A stretch of DNA of 64,000 nucleotides from Phycisphaerae bacterium (lineage in GTDB: Bacteria; Planctomycetota; Phycisphaerae; FEN-1346; JAACEH01), in assembly GCA_012729015.1 (NCBI GenBank), contig JAAYDY010000101.1, positions 62,001-126,000 on the forward strand. The letters are read 5' to 3'. Shown here in pieces: positions 9,123-16,370 of this stretch (its first letter is position 1; each line of letters starts with the position of its first letter). The position numbers were made by a program, and so were the translations under genes. A model generated the notes under the pieces. That model was given only the letters and a program-made list of their open reading frames with translations. It searched no databases and was not told where the DNA came from.

Positions 9123-9151
9123 TTGCGTTCCGGCGGCCGGGAGCCTATAAT
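9123..9151 (+). promoter_or_regulatory. Sigma70-like promoter of the RDD-domain gene
   Basis: TTGCGT (9123-9128), a 17-bp spacer and a perfect TATAAT (9146-9151) precede the ATG at 9190 by about 38 nt. Confidence 0.7.
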
Positions 9152-9189
9152 CGCATCTTCGAAAAACGCGACCCTTATTCTGGACGACC

Positions 9190-10968
9190 ATGGCCGAAAG
9201 CCCAACGCCCAATCCGCTGCACAAGCGCCCTGTGCTGCTGCGACTGATCCTCTGGCCGCTCATTGTGGCGGTTCTTGCCTGGGATGTCGCCCGGGAGCCG
9301 CAACGCCTCGACGACGCGGAGTTTCGCCTGACCGGCAACCGCACGACCCTTCATGCGGCTCTGGTGGTGCAGCCGGCGGCCGGCGACGACGCCCAGTCCG
9401 CAGGCCTGTTCTTCCGCCGCCTGGACGCCTTGGGCCGATGGTCCGCCCAGGCCGAACGTCCGCAGGACGAGCCTCTCCTGCACGTGGTCGCGTGGCAGGA
9501 AGACCTCGTCGCCCTGTACGCCTCGGGCGGCATGTTCTTCGTCGGCCCGTCCGGCTATGGGTACCAGAGCCCGCCGAGTCCTGGGTGGCGTCCCGTGGCC
9601 GCGGCCGTCGAGGAACGGACGCTCATGGTTGCGGGCCTCGACGCCGACGGCAAGCCGGTGTTCCATCGCCTCAGCCAGAAGGACCAGTGGGGCACCGCGG
9701 AGCAGGTCGGCGCGACGCTGGAGTGGACGCCCGAGACGGCGCGCACGGCCCGGGCCGCGGTGCGTCGCGGCCAGTTTCACGTGGTCTGGACCGAGGCGGC
9801 CCCGACCGGCCCCCTGGGCGGCAAGGCCGACGGGCGCCTCCTGCGGTTCGCCTGGCGCGAGCCGTCGGGCCAGTGGAAAGGGCCCTTCGTCGCCGAGTTC
9901 CGCGACGCCGCCCAGACGCCCTATGTGCTTGCCCACCCCGAGATCTCCATCGCCGCCAACGGCGACGACCTCGGCATGATCTGCCTGATTCGTCCCGCCG
10001 CGAGTCCCGCCTCGCCCGGCGGCCCGGCCGCGACGGCCGGCCCCGCGACCGTGTCGGCCGCGCCGCGCCTTGTTCTGGCTCGCTTCTACCCGAGCGACGG
10101 CCAGTGGCACGTCGAATGGGAAGTCGCGCCGCCGGTGGCCTGGACCGATGCGACGCGGGCCGTCGGCCTGGCCCGGTTCCGCGATCGCCTCGTGGCCGCC
10201 GAGTACGACGGCCGCGCGATCCGCGCCCACGAGGTCGCGTTTGTCGCGAGCCAGGGAGACCCGCCGCCGCCTCTGCCCGAGACGAGTATCGTGCTGCCCG
10301 TGGCGGCCGCTCAGGGTGGATGGATTCAGAATTCCCTGATGATTGCCGCCATGGTCCTGGTGACTGTTCTGGCCATCCGGGGGTACCGCCAGCGGATCAT
10401 GCCGCGGCCGGGCCTGCCCGACGACGAGTACCGCCGCCGCGCCGCCATGGCCGCCGCCTACCAGGTCGAGAAGTTCATGTACCTTCCCGTTCTGGTGCGG
10501 CGGGGCATGGCCTTCCTGCTCGATGCCCTTGTGGTGGTTCTGGTCGTGGCCGTCATCGTGATCGCCGTCGAGGCTCCACGACGGCCCGATCTGTTCCTCT
10601 CCGGACAGACGGCCGATCCGCGGACCCTGATGAACAGCATGAACCTGGTCCTGATGAAGGGGCTCTTCAACGCGGTGATGCTGGTGTATTTTCTGGGCAC
10701 CGAACTGATCCTCGGACGAACACCCGGCAAACTGATCTTCGGCCTGATGATCGTCGATGCCGACGACCGCCGGCCCGCGTGGTGGCGGATCGTGGACAGG
10801 AACCTCCTGCGGCTGCTGGAAGTGGTGCTGGTTCCCGTGGCCCTGCTGATCATCCTCTGGACGCCGCGAAGCCAACGTCTGGGCGACCTGCTCGGCGGCA
10901 CGCGCGTGGTCATGGCCGTGCGCCGCACCGACCGATTCATCTCGCCCCAAGCCCCTCGCACCATGTAA
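9190..10968 (+). CDS. Membrane protein: large extracytoplasmic domain fused to a C-terminal RDD domain
   Basis: The 592-residue protein starts at ATG 9190; the ribosome site is weak. Residues about 15-33 are a first membrane segment (LLRLILWPLIVAVLAW). Residues 40-370 form a large polar region with repeated strand-turn patterns (VAWQEDLVALYASGG, FHVVWTEAAP, LVLARFYPSDGQW) that could be a beta-propeller. A second membrane segment lies at about 378-398. The C-terminal third (about 436-585) is an RDD domain: RRGMAFLLDALVV, the signature GRTPGKLIFGLMIVD, and RSQRLGDLLGGTRVV. Most RDD proteins are 150-250 residues long, so the sensor-like N-terminal fusion is unusual. RDD proteins have been linked to ion transport or exchange in some bacteria; the role here is unknown. 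Confidence 0.8.
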   Translation: MAESPTPNPLHKRPVLLRLILWPLIVAVLAWDVAREPQRLDDAEFRLTGNRTTLHAALVVQPAAGDDAQSAGLFFRRLDALGRWSAQAERPQDEPLLHVVAWQEDLVALYASGGMFFVGPSGYGYQSPPSPGWRPVAAAVEERTLMVAGLDADGKPVFHRLSQKDQWGTAEQVGATLEWTPETARTARAAVRRGQFHVVWTEAAPTGPLGGKADGRLLRFAWREPSGQWKGPFVAEFRDAAQTPYVLAHPEISIAANGDDLGMICLIRPAASPASPGGPAATAGPATVSAAPRLVLARFYPSDGQWHVEWEVAPPVAWTDATRAVGLARFRDRLVAAEYDGRAIRAHEVAFVASQGDPPPPLPETSIVLPVAAAQGGWIQNSLMIAAMVLVTVLAIRGYRQRIMPRPGLPDDEYRRRAAMAAAYQVEKFMYLPVLVRRGMAFLLDALVVVLVVAVIVIAVEAPRRPDLFLSGQTADPRTLMNSMNLVLMKGLFNAVMLVYFLGTELILGRTPGKLIFGLMIVDADDRRPAWWRIVDRNLLRLLEVVLVPVALLIILWTPRSQRLGDLLGGTRVVMAVRRTDRFISPQAPRTM

Positions 10969-11355
10969 CCTGTGGCCAACCGAGCCGCTGCCTGATGGAC
11001 GGAACGTCGCCTTCCATCGCACATGGCACGAGGCGTCGTCCGATAACTGTGCCGCGTCGACTGAATCCGGGATTTCTCAGGAGCCGTTCCACTTTTTTTC
11101 CGACGACGGTCGGGCACGAGCCCGGGCTGCGGCGGTACCGATTTGACAGGAGAGATCCCTCCTTGACATCGGCTCGGGGTCGGCCATGGCGGGCCGTTTC
11201 CACCATTGATAGCATGGATTTGCGTCGTCGAGGAGGCCGACCGCTGCGCCCGTGTTTGGTCTGTGCGGCCTGTGCCGCGTGGGGGCGGCAGGGGCGGCAA
11301 AACTGCCCTATCTTGCCAAGGCGGCAGATTCGGCTCTGACTTCAGCCCGGTCGCC
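10969..11355. other. Intergenic stretch with no recognised gene
   Basis: This 387-bp stretch follows the RDD gene. It holds a short T tract (about 11092-11099) and two TTGACA boxes near 11150-11170 without convincing -10 partners. A small hairpin GCGGC/GCCGC lies at 11265-11278. No open frame with a ribosome site or recognisable product is seen. It may hold the terminator of the RDD gene. Confidence 0.5.
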
Positions 11356-11384
11356 TTGACTGTCGAAGAACCTTGAGGTATATT
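11356..11384 (+). promoter_or_regulatory. Strong sigma70-like promoter of the second PEP-CTERM gene
   Basis: TTGACT (11356-11361), exactly 17 bp, TATATT (11379-11384). The leader to the ATG at 11509 would be about 118 nt. Confidence 0.75.
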
Positions 11385-11508
11385 GTTGTAGCGTACTCGG
11401 GGGAGTATCCAGGCTTACGCCATCTCTCGACAGCTGTTTCTGTGGATTGCCTTGCTGCGCGGCTTTGCGCAAAGGCTCCTTGGCGTTGCGACATTCGGGG
11501 GTTTAAGC

Positions 11509-12165
11509 ATGAAAAGGGTGGTTGTCGGTCTTTTTGCTCTGTTGGCTCTGGGGGTCGGCGGCGCTCAGGCGTCGCTGGTGACCATGGATTTCGCCAATGC
11601 CGGCGGCGACGGGTACCAGCTTTCGTCCGGCGGCGTGTTGTCGTTCGACAATCTGCTGGTGACCAGCAGCTCCAACGCCAATGACATCCTGGGCTACGTG
11701 GTGACCATCGGCGACCTGACGATCAACACGGCCAGCCGCACGGAAATCAATGTCATGGGCATGAGCATCGTGACCTACGGATTCGCCGTGGACACGGCTG
11801 CCTTCGGCGTCTGGGACGCCACGCAGACGACGCAGTACATCGCTGGCACGCTGACCGTCGGCAACCTGGTGATCGTCAACGGCACGGGCGTCAATCTGGA
11901 CGCCGACTCGGACCTGTCGGACATCACCGGCATCACGGCCATGAACAACCCGACCGCCCAGACGCTGCTGGATATGGCGGCCGCGGGCCATGCGGCCTTC
12001 TCGCTGATGCTGACCATCGATCCGCTGGTCAACTTCGACGGGCTGATTCAGAGTTCCGGCACGGGCGATGGCCCGACCGCCGGCAGCATCGCCGTTCCCG
12101 AGCCGGCCACCATCGCGCTGCTCGGCTTCGGCCTGGCGACGATCCTGGCGCGTCGTCGCCGGTAA
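11509..12165 (+). CDS. PEP-CTERM sorting-domain protein
   Basis: The 218-residue product starts at ATG 11509 behind GGGGG; the open frame extends 57 bp further upstream, but only this start gives a proper signal peptide (MKRVVVGLFALLALGVGG...QA). The C-terminus is VPEPATIALLGFGLATI followed by ARRRR, a textbook exosortase signal. The mature region is rich in Thr, Asn and Asp with repeated short strands (GDLTINTASRTEINVMG, AGTLTVGNLVIVNGTG) like surface beta-helical or beta-sandwich proteins; no enzyme motif is visible. It has its own promoter (11356-11384) and a very stable terminator (12214-12283), so it is a single-gene unit immediately upstream of the dcw cluster. Its substrate or partner is unknown. 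Confidence 0.9.
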   Translation: MKRVVVGLFALLALGVGGAQASLVTMDFANAGGDGYQLSSGGVLSFDNLLVTSSSNANDILGYVVTIGDLTINTASRTEINVMGMSIVTYGFAVDTAAFGVWDATQTTQYIAGTLTVGNLVIVNGTGVNLDADSDLSDITGITAMNNPTAQTLLDMAAAGHAAFSLMLTIDPLVNFDGLIQSSGTGDGPTAGSIAVPEPATIALLGFGLATILARRRR

Positions 12166-12213
12166 GCGGCTGCGACATGTCGGCATCGCCGACCTGGTGA
12201 TGGACTGTTTGAC

Positions 12214-12283
12214 CGGGCTCGGCAGACCTTACGCAACGTGCGGTTTCGGCCGCGCGGAGGTCTGCCGGGCCCGTCTGTTTTCC
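12214..12283 (+). terminator. Strong intrinsic terminator after the second PEP-CTERM gene
   Basis: A 16-nt arm at 12214-12229 pairs with 12258-12273 (one G-U pair), closing a 28-nt GC-rich loop, and is followed by TCTGTTTTCC. It insulates the dcw cluster from the upstream gene. Confidence 0.8.
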
Positions 12284-12734
12284 ACCTCCGGCTCCGCATC
12301 GCGGCCGACAGCGCCGCCGACTGCAGAAAAATCGTTCTCACTATCAATAATGTCGCGAAATGGCATGATGCCGCCGCGGCAGTTGGTCGATATATCTATG
12401 GAAAGGGCGATCATCGGCATCTCAGTGTCACTCAGCGCGAGGGATTCTTCCAGACGACCGCAAGCAGAGGGCTGTCGGTGGTTGGGCCGTCTGCCTGCGC
12501 CGTGCCGAGTCGCCTGATCTTTGGCAAGTGACCTCGGTATCCTCTGGTGGCAAGCGGTGGGAAACTGCCGCAGTCGCGCCGCCGACGGAATCTTCTCCGG
12601 AAGGTGCGCGGCGCGATGGATTTTTGCGGGCCCAGGTTGTGGGCGCGCGATACGGATCGTGGCATGGGTTGTGTCAAACGGCGAGTCGGTGCGTCTTGAC
12701 GACGAAATGCGCAAAGTTTTCCGCCTCTTTTTTT
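12284..12734. other. Intergenic stretch upstream of mraZ with no recognised gene
   Basis: About 450 bp separate the terminator from the mraZ promoter. Short open frames exist on both strands, but none has a signal peptide, known motif or clear ribosome site. Base composition is less GC-rich than the flanking genes (for example around 12340-12400), which suits a regulatory or non-coding region. Confidence 0.5.
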
Positions 12735-12766
12735 TTGACAGGCGGTGGGAAAAAGTGGTAGATACT
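12735..12766 (+). promoter_or_regulatory. Candidate promoter of mraZ and the dcw cluster
   Basis: A perfect TTGACA stands at 12735-12740 directly after a run of T. The -10 is uncertain: TAGATA at 12759-12764 (18-bp spacer) or GATACT at 12761-12766 (20-bp spacer). The first pair of putative MraZ boxes lies inside the spacer. Confidence 0.5.
12746..12760 (+). promoter_or_regulatory. Putative MraZ operator 1 (two phased TGGNN boxes)
   Basis: TGGGA (12746-12750) and TGGTA (12756-12760) are separated by 5 bp, giving a 10-bp period. E. coli MraZ is known to bind TGGGN repeats separated by 5 nt. The location between -35 and -10 would allow repression by occlusion. Confidence 0.5.
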
Positions 12767-12796
12767 ATCATCGAAAGCCGAAGAATGTCGCGCCAG

Positions 12797-12821
12797 TGGT
12801 AGGGTGTGGGAGGCTGTGGAG
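12797..12821 (+). promoter_or_regulatory. Putative MraZ operator 2 (three phased TGGNN boxes overlapping the ribosome site)
   Basis: TGGTA (12797-12801), TGGGA (12807-12811) and TGGAG (12817-12821) are each separated by exactly 5 bp. The middle box lies in the Shine-Dalgarno GGGAGG (12808-12813) and the last ends on the first base of the GTG start at 12821. Confidence 0.55.
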
Positions 12822-13297
12822 TGCTGTTCACCGGCGAATTCTACTATCACCTCGATGCCAAGAATCGCCTGGTGATCCCAGGCAAGATTCGCGATGGCGT
12901 TGATGTGACCGTGGAAGGTCAGGGCTGGTACCTGGTTCCGGGTTTCGACAGCACCATTTCCTTCTACACTCCGACGACGTTCGAGCGGCTGGCGGGCGAC
13001 CGTCAGGCCGAGTTGTTCAGCCTGAAGAACGTTCGCGACTACGACCGGCTGCACTTCGCCCTGAGCGCTCACGTCGAGGCGGACCGTCTGGGTCGCGTGC
13101 TGATTCCCGAGACCATGCTGAAGCGGACGGGCATCGGCAGCGACGTGGCGATCGTCGGCGTCCGCGATCACCTGGAGTTGTGGGATCGGGCGAGGTGGGA
13201 GCAGTTCGTCAACGGCAACTTCGCTTCGCACGACGAGATGGCCCGCGACGCGTTCAACACGGCACGGCAGGAAGGCAAGCCGTCGTCCTCCTCATGA
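12821..13297 (+). CDS. mraZ: MraZ, dcw-cluster transcriptional regulator
   Basis: The GTG at 12821 gives 158 residues starting MLFTGEFYYHLDAKNRLVIP, which matches the family's usual opening (FxGEyxhtLDxKgRlxIP). An in-frame GTG at 12806 would add five residues but would leave no ribosome site; GGGAGG at 12808-12813 sits 7 nt before 12821. The two SpoVT/AbrB-type half-domains are visible at about residues 10-50 and 75-120, the second with ADRLGRVLIPETMLK. MraZ is a ring-forming DNA-binding protein that in E. coli represses its own operon. It heads the dcw cluster here as in most bacteria, and phased TGG repeats upstream support conserved autoregulation. Confidence in identity is high. Confidence 0.95.
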   Translation: MLFTGEFYYHLDAKNRLVIPGKIRDGVDVTVEGQGWYLVPGFDSTISFYTPTTFERLAGDRQAELFSLKNVRDYDRLHFALSAHVEADRLGRVLIPETMLKRTGIGSDVAIVGVRDHLELWDRARWEQFVNGNFASHDEMARDAFNTARQEGKPSSSS

Positions 13298-13406
13298 CCC
13301 CTCTTCAGGGTCGCTTCCGGAAGCGGAGGCGGCCCTGAATGATGGCTTTGCGACGGATCGGACCGTTTGGGCAGACTGGCCTGCGGTACAAAGGTGGGTG
13401 AAGGCA

Positions 13407-13667
13407 ATGAAGGCACAGGACAAGACGTGCACGGACAGGGGTTCCTTGGACGCGGTGCGGCGAGTGCTCCGCAACGATCCGCTGGCCGAGGACCTGTCTT
13501 GCGAAGAGGCAGCGATGCTGGTGAGCCAGTTGACGGACCTGGTCGGTCGTGTGGACCGTGTCCGGGCGCTGGGGCCGGCCTTCGCCGACATCAGCGTGTC
13601 GCAGGACATTCAGGACCTGCTGGCGCGCCTGGAAGTCGGCAGCGGTTTGCAGACGGGCGTGCACTAG
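13407..13667 (+). CDS. Small conserved-position protein between mraZ and rsmH, unknown function
   Basis: The 86-residue frame starts at ATG 13407 behind GTGAAGG; an in-frame GTG at 13398 is an alternative. The product is soluble, without signal peptide or membrane segment. Its second half is predicted helical (EEAAMLVSQLTDLVGRVDRVRALG, shown in part), with an amphipathic heptad-like pattern. It lies 109 bp after mraZ and 75 bp before rsmH in the same direction, so it is probably co-transcribed with the dcw genes. I do not recognise a family. It is not FtsL or FtsB, since it lacks a membrane helix. A role in division or in regulation of the cluster is possible only by association. Confidence 0.6.
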   Translation: MKAQDKTCTDRGSLDAVRRVLRNDPLAEDLSCEEAAMLVSQLTDLVGRVDRVRALGPAFADISVSQDIQDLLARLEVGSGLQTGVH

Positions 13668-13742
13668 AGGCGGATCGGGCGGTTTCCGCTTTCGTAACAG
13701 ACCCACAGTTGTGACGACCACTCGCCGAAACGCGCGGACGGC

Positions 13743-14672
13743 ATGCCCTACCATGGCGAACATCTCTCAGTTCTACTCAACGAAACTCTGGATGTGTTGT
13801 CCCTGCGGCCGGGCGAGTTGGTGCTCGACGGCACCGTGGGCGGCGGCGGCCATGCCGTGGCGATGCTGGAGCGCATCGCTCCCGACGGGCGGCTGATCGG
13901 TCTGGACCGCGACGCCGGGGCGCTGGAGGTGGCCGCATCGCGGCTGGCCGGCAGCCCGGGGCGCAGCGTCCTGCGGCAGGAGAATTTCGCCGACTTCCAG
14001 CGTGTGCTCGACGAGCTGGACGTGGCGGCGGTGGATGCGGTTCTGCTGGACCTGGGCGTGTCGAGCTTTCAGTTCGGTCCGAGCGGTCGCGGCTTCTCGT
14101 TTCAGCACGATGAGCCGCTGGACATGCGGATGGACGTTCGCGGCGGCCCGACGGCCGCCGACCTGGTCAACGACCTGGACGAACGCGAGCTGGCCGATCT
14201 GTTCTACACGTACGGCGAGGAGCGCAACAGCCGCCGCATCGCGCGGCGTCTGGTCGAGGCTCGTCGCGGCGGACGCATCGAGACGACGGGGCGCTTGGCG
14301 GAGCTGATCGTTTCGGCGCAGGGGCAACGGTACCGGGGTCGCTGGCAACGGATTCATCCCGCGACGAAGTGTTTCATGGCGCTTCGCATCGCGGTGAACG
14401 AGGAGATCGAGAGTCTTCAGCGGTTCTGCGACGCGGTGGTCGAGCGGCTGAACCCCGGAGGACGTGTGGCGATCATCAGTTTTCACAGCCTGGAAGATCG
14501 CATCGTGAAGACGACGTTCAGACGGCTGGCCGCCGAGGGGGCCATCGAGTTGCTCACCCGCAAACCGATTGTCCCCGGCGAGCAGGAAGAAGCGGCGAAC
14601 CCGCGAAGTCGCAGTGCGAAGTTGAGGGCGGCCCGGCGGTTGGGCGGGTCGAGGCTGCACCATAGTACATAG
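13743..14672 (+). CDS. rsmH: 16S rRNA (cytosine1402-N4)-methyltransferase RsmH (MraW)
   Basis: The 309-residue protein starting MPYHGEHLSVLLNETLDVL carries the family hallmarks. These are the SAM-binding motif DGTVGGGGH at residues 29-37, GLDRDAGAL, the catalytic-region LLDLGVSSFQ near 96-105, then DEPLDMRMD, and the C-terminal HPATKCFMALRIAVNEE and ISFHSLEDRIVK. The enzyme methylates N4 of C1402 in 16S rRNA, with RsmI adding the 2'-O-methyl group. Length matches the usual 300-320. In most bacteria it follows mraZ directly; here a small unknown gene intervenes. The next gene begins 144 bp later. The ATG at 13743 has only a weak ribosome site, but no better start lies nearby. Confidence 0.95.
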   Translation: MPYHGEHLSVLLNETLDVLSLRPGELVLDGTVGGGGHAVAMLERIAPDGRLIGLDRDAGALEVAASRLAGSPGRSVLRQENFADFQRVLDELDVAAVDAVLLDLGVSSFQFGPSGRGFSFQHDEPLDMRMDVRGGPTAADLVNDLDERELADLFYTYGEERNSRRIARRLVEARRGGRIETTGRLAELIVSAQGQRYRGRWQRIHPATKCFMALRIAVNEEIESLQRFCDAVVERLNPGGRVAIISFHSLEDRIVKTTFRRLAAEGAIELLTRKPIVPGEQEEAANPRSRSAKLRAARRLGGSRLHHST

Positions 14673-14816
14673 TGAGCCGGAGGCTCCACGACAGGGGTCC
14701 TGCCGCAGGTCGGGCAGGGGGAACGATAGATACGGGTCGTCAGGTTCACTCGCCGGAATGGTCGCCGTGTGACGTACCGGCCCGAGAGATCGGGCTGAAA
14801 CCAAGGGAGGAAGGCT

Positions 14817-15962
14817 GTGTCTCGGGAGACGAAAATCGGGCTGTTGGTGGCAACGGGTATCATTCTCACATTCGCATTCATTCTCCAGGCGCAGCTGGCG
14901 GGCGAGCCTCTGGCCCCGGTGGAGGACAACTTCGGCGTACAGTTGTCGCAGCAGCCGCTGCCTCAGCCTCAGCCCCAGCCGAATGCCGGCGGGGGCACGA
15001 TTCCTCCGCAGCGGATTGCCGAGGGCGCGGCGGATAGCGCGGTGCCCATTGCAGAAGGTCCGAACGTGACGGAAACGCCCGGCGGCGCGGTGGGCGAGTC
15101 GCCGGAGGAGACCGGCCTGTTCGTGGTGCAGCGGCCGCTGACCGGCGACGAGCGTCTTGCCGCGGGCAACGGCGGCGAGGGCGCTGTGGGGGGCGGCAAC
15201 GGGACCGGTTCGTCGACAGAGACCCTGACGGCGGGCGGCGGGGATGTGGCGCCGCCGGCTGTGCGGACGTACACGGTGGCGGCGGGCGACAGCCTGTACC
15301 GGATCGCCGAGAAGGAATTCGGCCCGGGCAAAGGCGGTCTGTGGCAGCGCATCGCGGACGCGAACCCCGAGCTTCGCGACCCGAAGCGGCTGAAGATGGG
15401 CATGAAACTGGTGATTCCGGCGCTCGAGCCTCCGGCGGCGCCTCAGCCGGTGCGTCTGGCCGACGGCGAGACGGGGCCGGTGCCGCCGCAATCGCCTCTG
15501 ACTCCGCCTCCGGCTGCCGCGCCGCGGACCTACGTGGTCCAGGCGGGCGACACGCTCAGCACGATCAGCCAGAAGACGCTGGGCACGTCGAAGAAGTGGG
15601 AGCTGATCAGCAAGGCCAACGGGAATGTGAACCCGACGTCGCTGCGGATCGGGCAGGCGCTGACGATTCCGCAGGAGCCGGTGGAGGTGGCCCATTCGGA
15701 AGGCCCGGCGTTGGAGCGTGCCCTGGAGGAAGCGGCGGGATTTGTTTCGAACGGCAATCGTCCGACGGGCATCTACCGGGTGCAGGCGGGCGACTCGCTC
15801 TACGTGATTTCGCGCCGGGTCCTGTCGAGCCCCGACCGCTGGAAAGAGATTTACGAACTGAACCGCGACAAGATGTCGTCGCCGAACGATCTGTCGGTGG
15901 GGCAGGTGATCCTGGTTCCGGCGCTGGAGCGTGTGGCGATGACGGAGTCGCTGCTTCAGTAA
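14817..15962 (+). CDS. Membrane-anchored protein with three LysM domains
   Basis: The GTG at 14817 follows GGGAGGAAGG and yields 381 residues. Residues about 7-26 are a single membrane segment (IGLLVATGIILTFAFIL), so the rest is probably periplasmic. A proline- and glutamine-rich stretch (about 40-60) and a Gly-rich linker lead to three LysM domains at about 149-200, 236-285 and 317-370. They open YTVAAGDSLYRIAEK, YVVQAGDTLSTISQK and YRVQAGDSLYVISRR. LysM domains bind N-acetylglucosamine in peptidoglycan or related glycans. The gene sits inside the dcw cluster between rsmH and the ftsL-like gene, where other bacteria have none, so a structural role tying the division apparatus to the wall is a reasonable inference. 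No catalytic domain is present. Confidence 0.85.
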   Translation: MSRETKIGLLVATGIILTFAFILQAQLAGEPLAPVEDNFGVQLSQQPLPQPQPQPNAGGGTIPPQRIAEGAADSAVPIAEGPNVTETPGGAVGESPEETGLFVVQRPLTGDERLAAGNGGEGAVGGGNGTGSSTETLTAGGGDVAPPAVRTYTVAAGDSLYRIAEKEFGPGKGGLWQRIADANPELRDPKRLKMGMKLVIPALEPPAAPQPVRLADGETGPVPPQSPLTPPPAAAPRTYVVQAGDTLSTISQKTLGTSKKWELISKANGNVNPTSLRIGQALTIPQEPVEVAHSEGPALERALEEAAGFVSNGNRPTGIYRVQAGDSLYVISRRVLSSPDRWKEIYELNRDKMSSPNDLSVGQVILVPALERVAMTESLLQ

Positions 15963-16015
15963 GGCTGTCCGCGACGGGGCGCGGCGCCGTGGGGGCCGCG
16001 CCCGGGTGATCTGGC

Positions 16016-16306
16016 ATGAAGGTCTCACGCATACTGTTTCTGTTTGCCGCGATGGTGACGATCGGCATGGTGCTGGTGACGTTGCGAGCCGAGACGCAGC
16101 AGGCCGGGTACACGGTCGGCCGTCTCCAGGCCGAGCAGCGCGACCTGAAGCGGCAGTGCCTGGAACTCCAGATGGAGATCGCGCGGCTGCGCAATCCGCT
16201 GCGGCTGGAAGACCAGGTGGAACAGATGGCCCTGGGGCTGGAACCTCCGGACGTTGGCGATGCGGCCGACATGGCCGACGATGCGGTGGAGATGAGTGGT
16301 TTCTGA
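16016..16306 (+). CDS. ftsL: FtsL-like division protein
   Basis: The 96-residue product has a short cytoplasmic tail, a membrane segment at about 5-23 (ILFLFAAMVTIGMVLV) and an extracytoplasmic stretch (about 28-75) with a heptad-rich coiled coil (GRLQAEQRDLKRQCLELQM). It ends with NPLRLEDQVEQMALGLEPP, which matches the FtsL pattern of a helix followed by 'A...LGM..P'. FtsL is highly divergent, so the call rests on size, topology, coiled coil and position immediately before ftsI. FtsL joins FtsB and FtsQ (DivIB) to activate the FtsW-FtsI synthase. An ftsQ-like gene is 12 kb downstream in the same cluster. Confidence 0.75.
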   Translation: MKVSRILFLFAAMVTIGMVLVTLRAETQQAGYTVGRLQAEQRDLKRQCLELQMEIARLRNPLRLEDQVEQMALGLEPPDVGDAADMADDAVEMSGF

Positions 16307-16370
16307 CGGCGGCGACGGATCGCCGGCAGTTCGCGCGTGGCGTTTCCTCTGACACGGTGGCACGGCAGCA

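Noticed and set aside
12229..12831. Short frames on both strands between the PEP-CTERM gene and mraZ
   Set aside because: No ribosome sites, signal peptides or motifs; the region fits terminator plus regulatory DNA.
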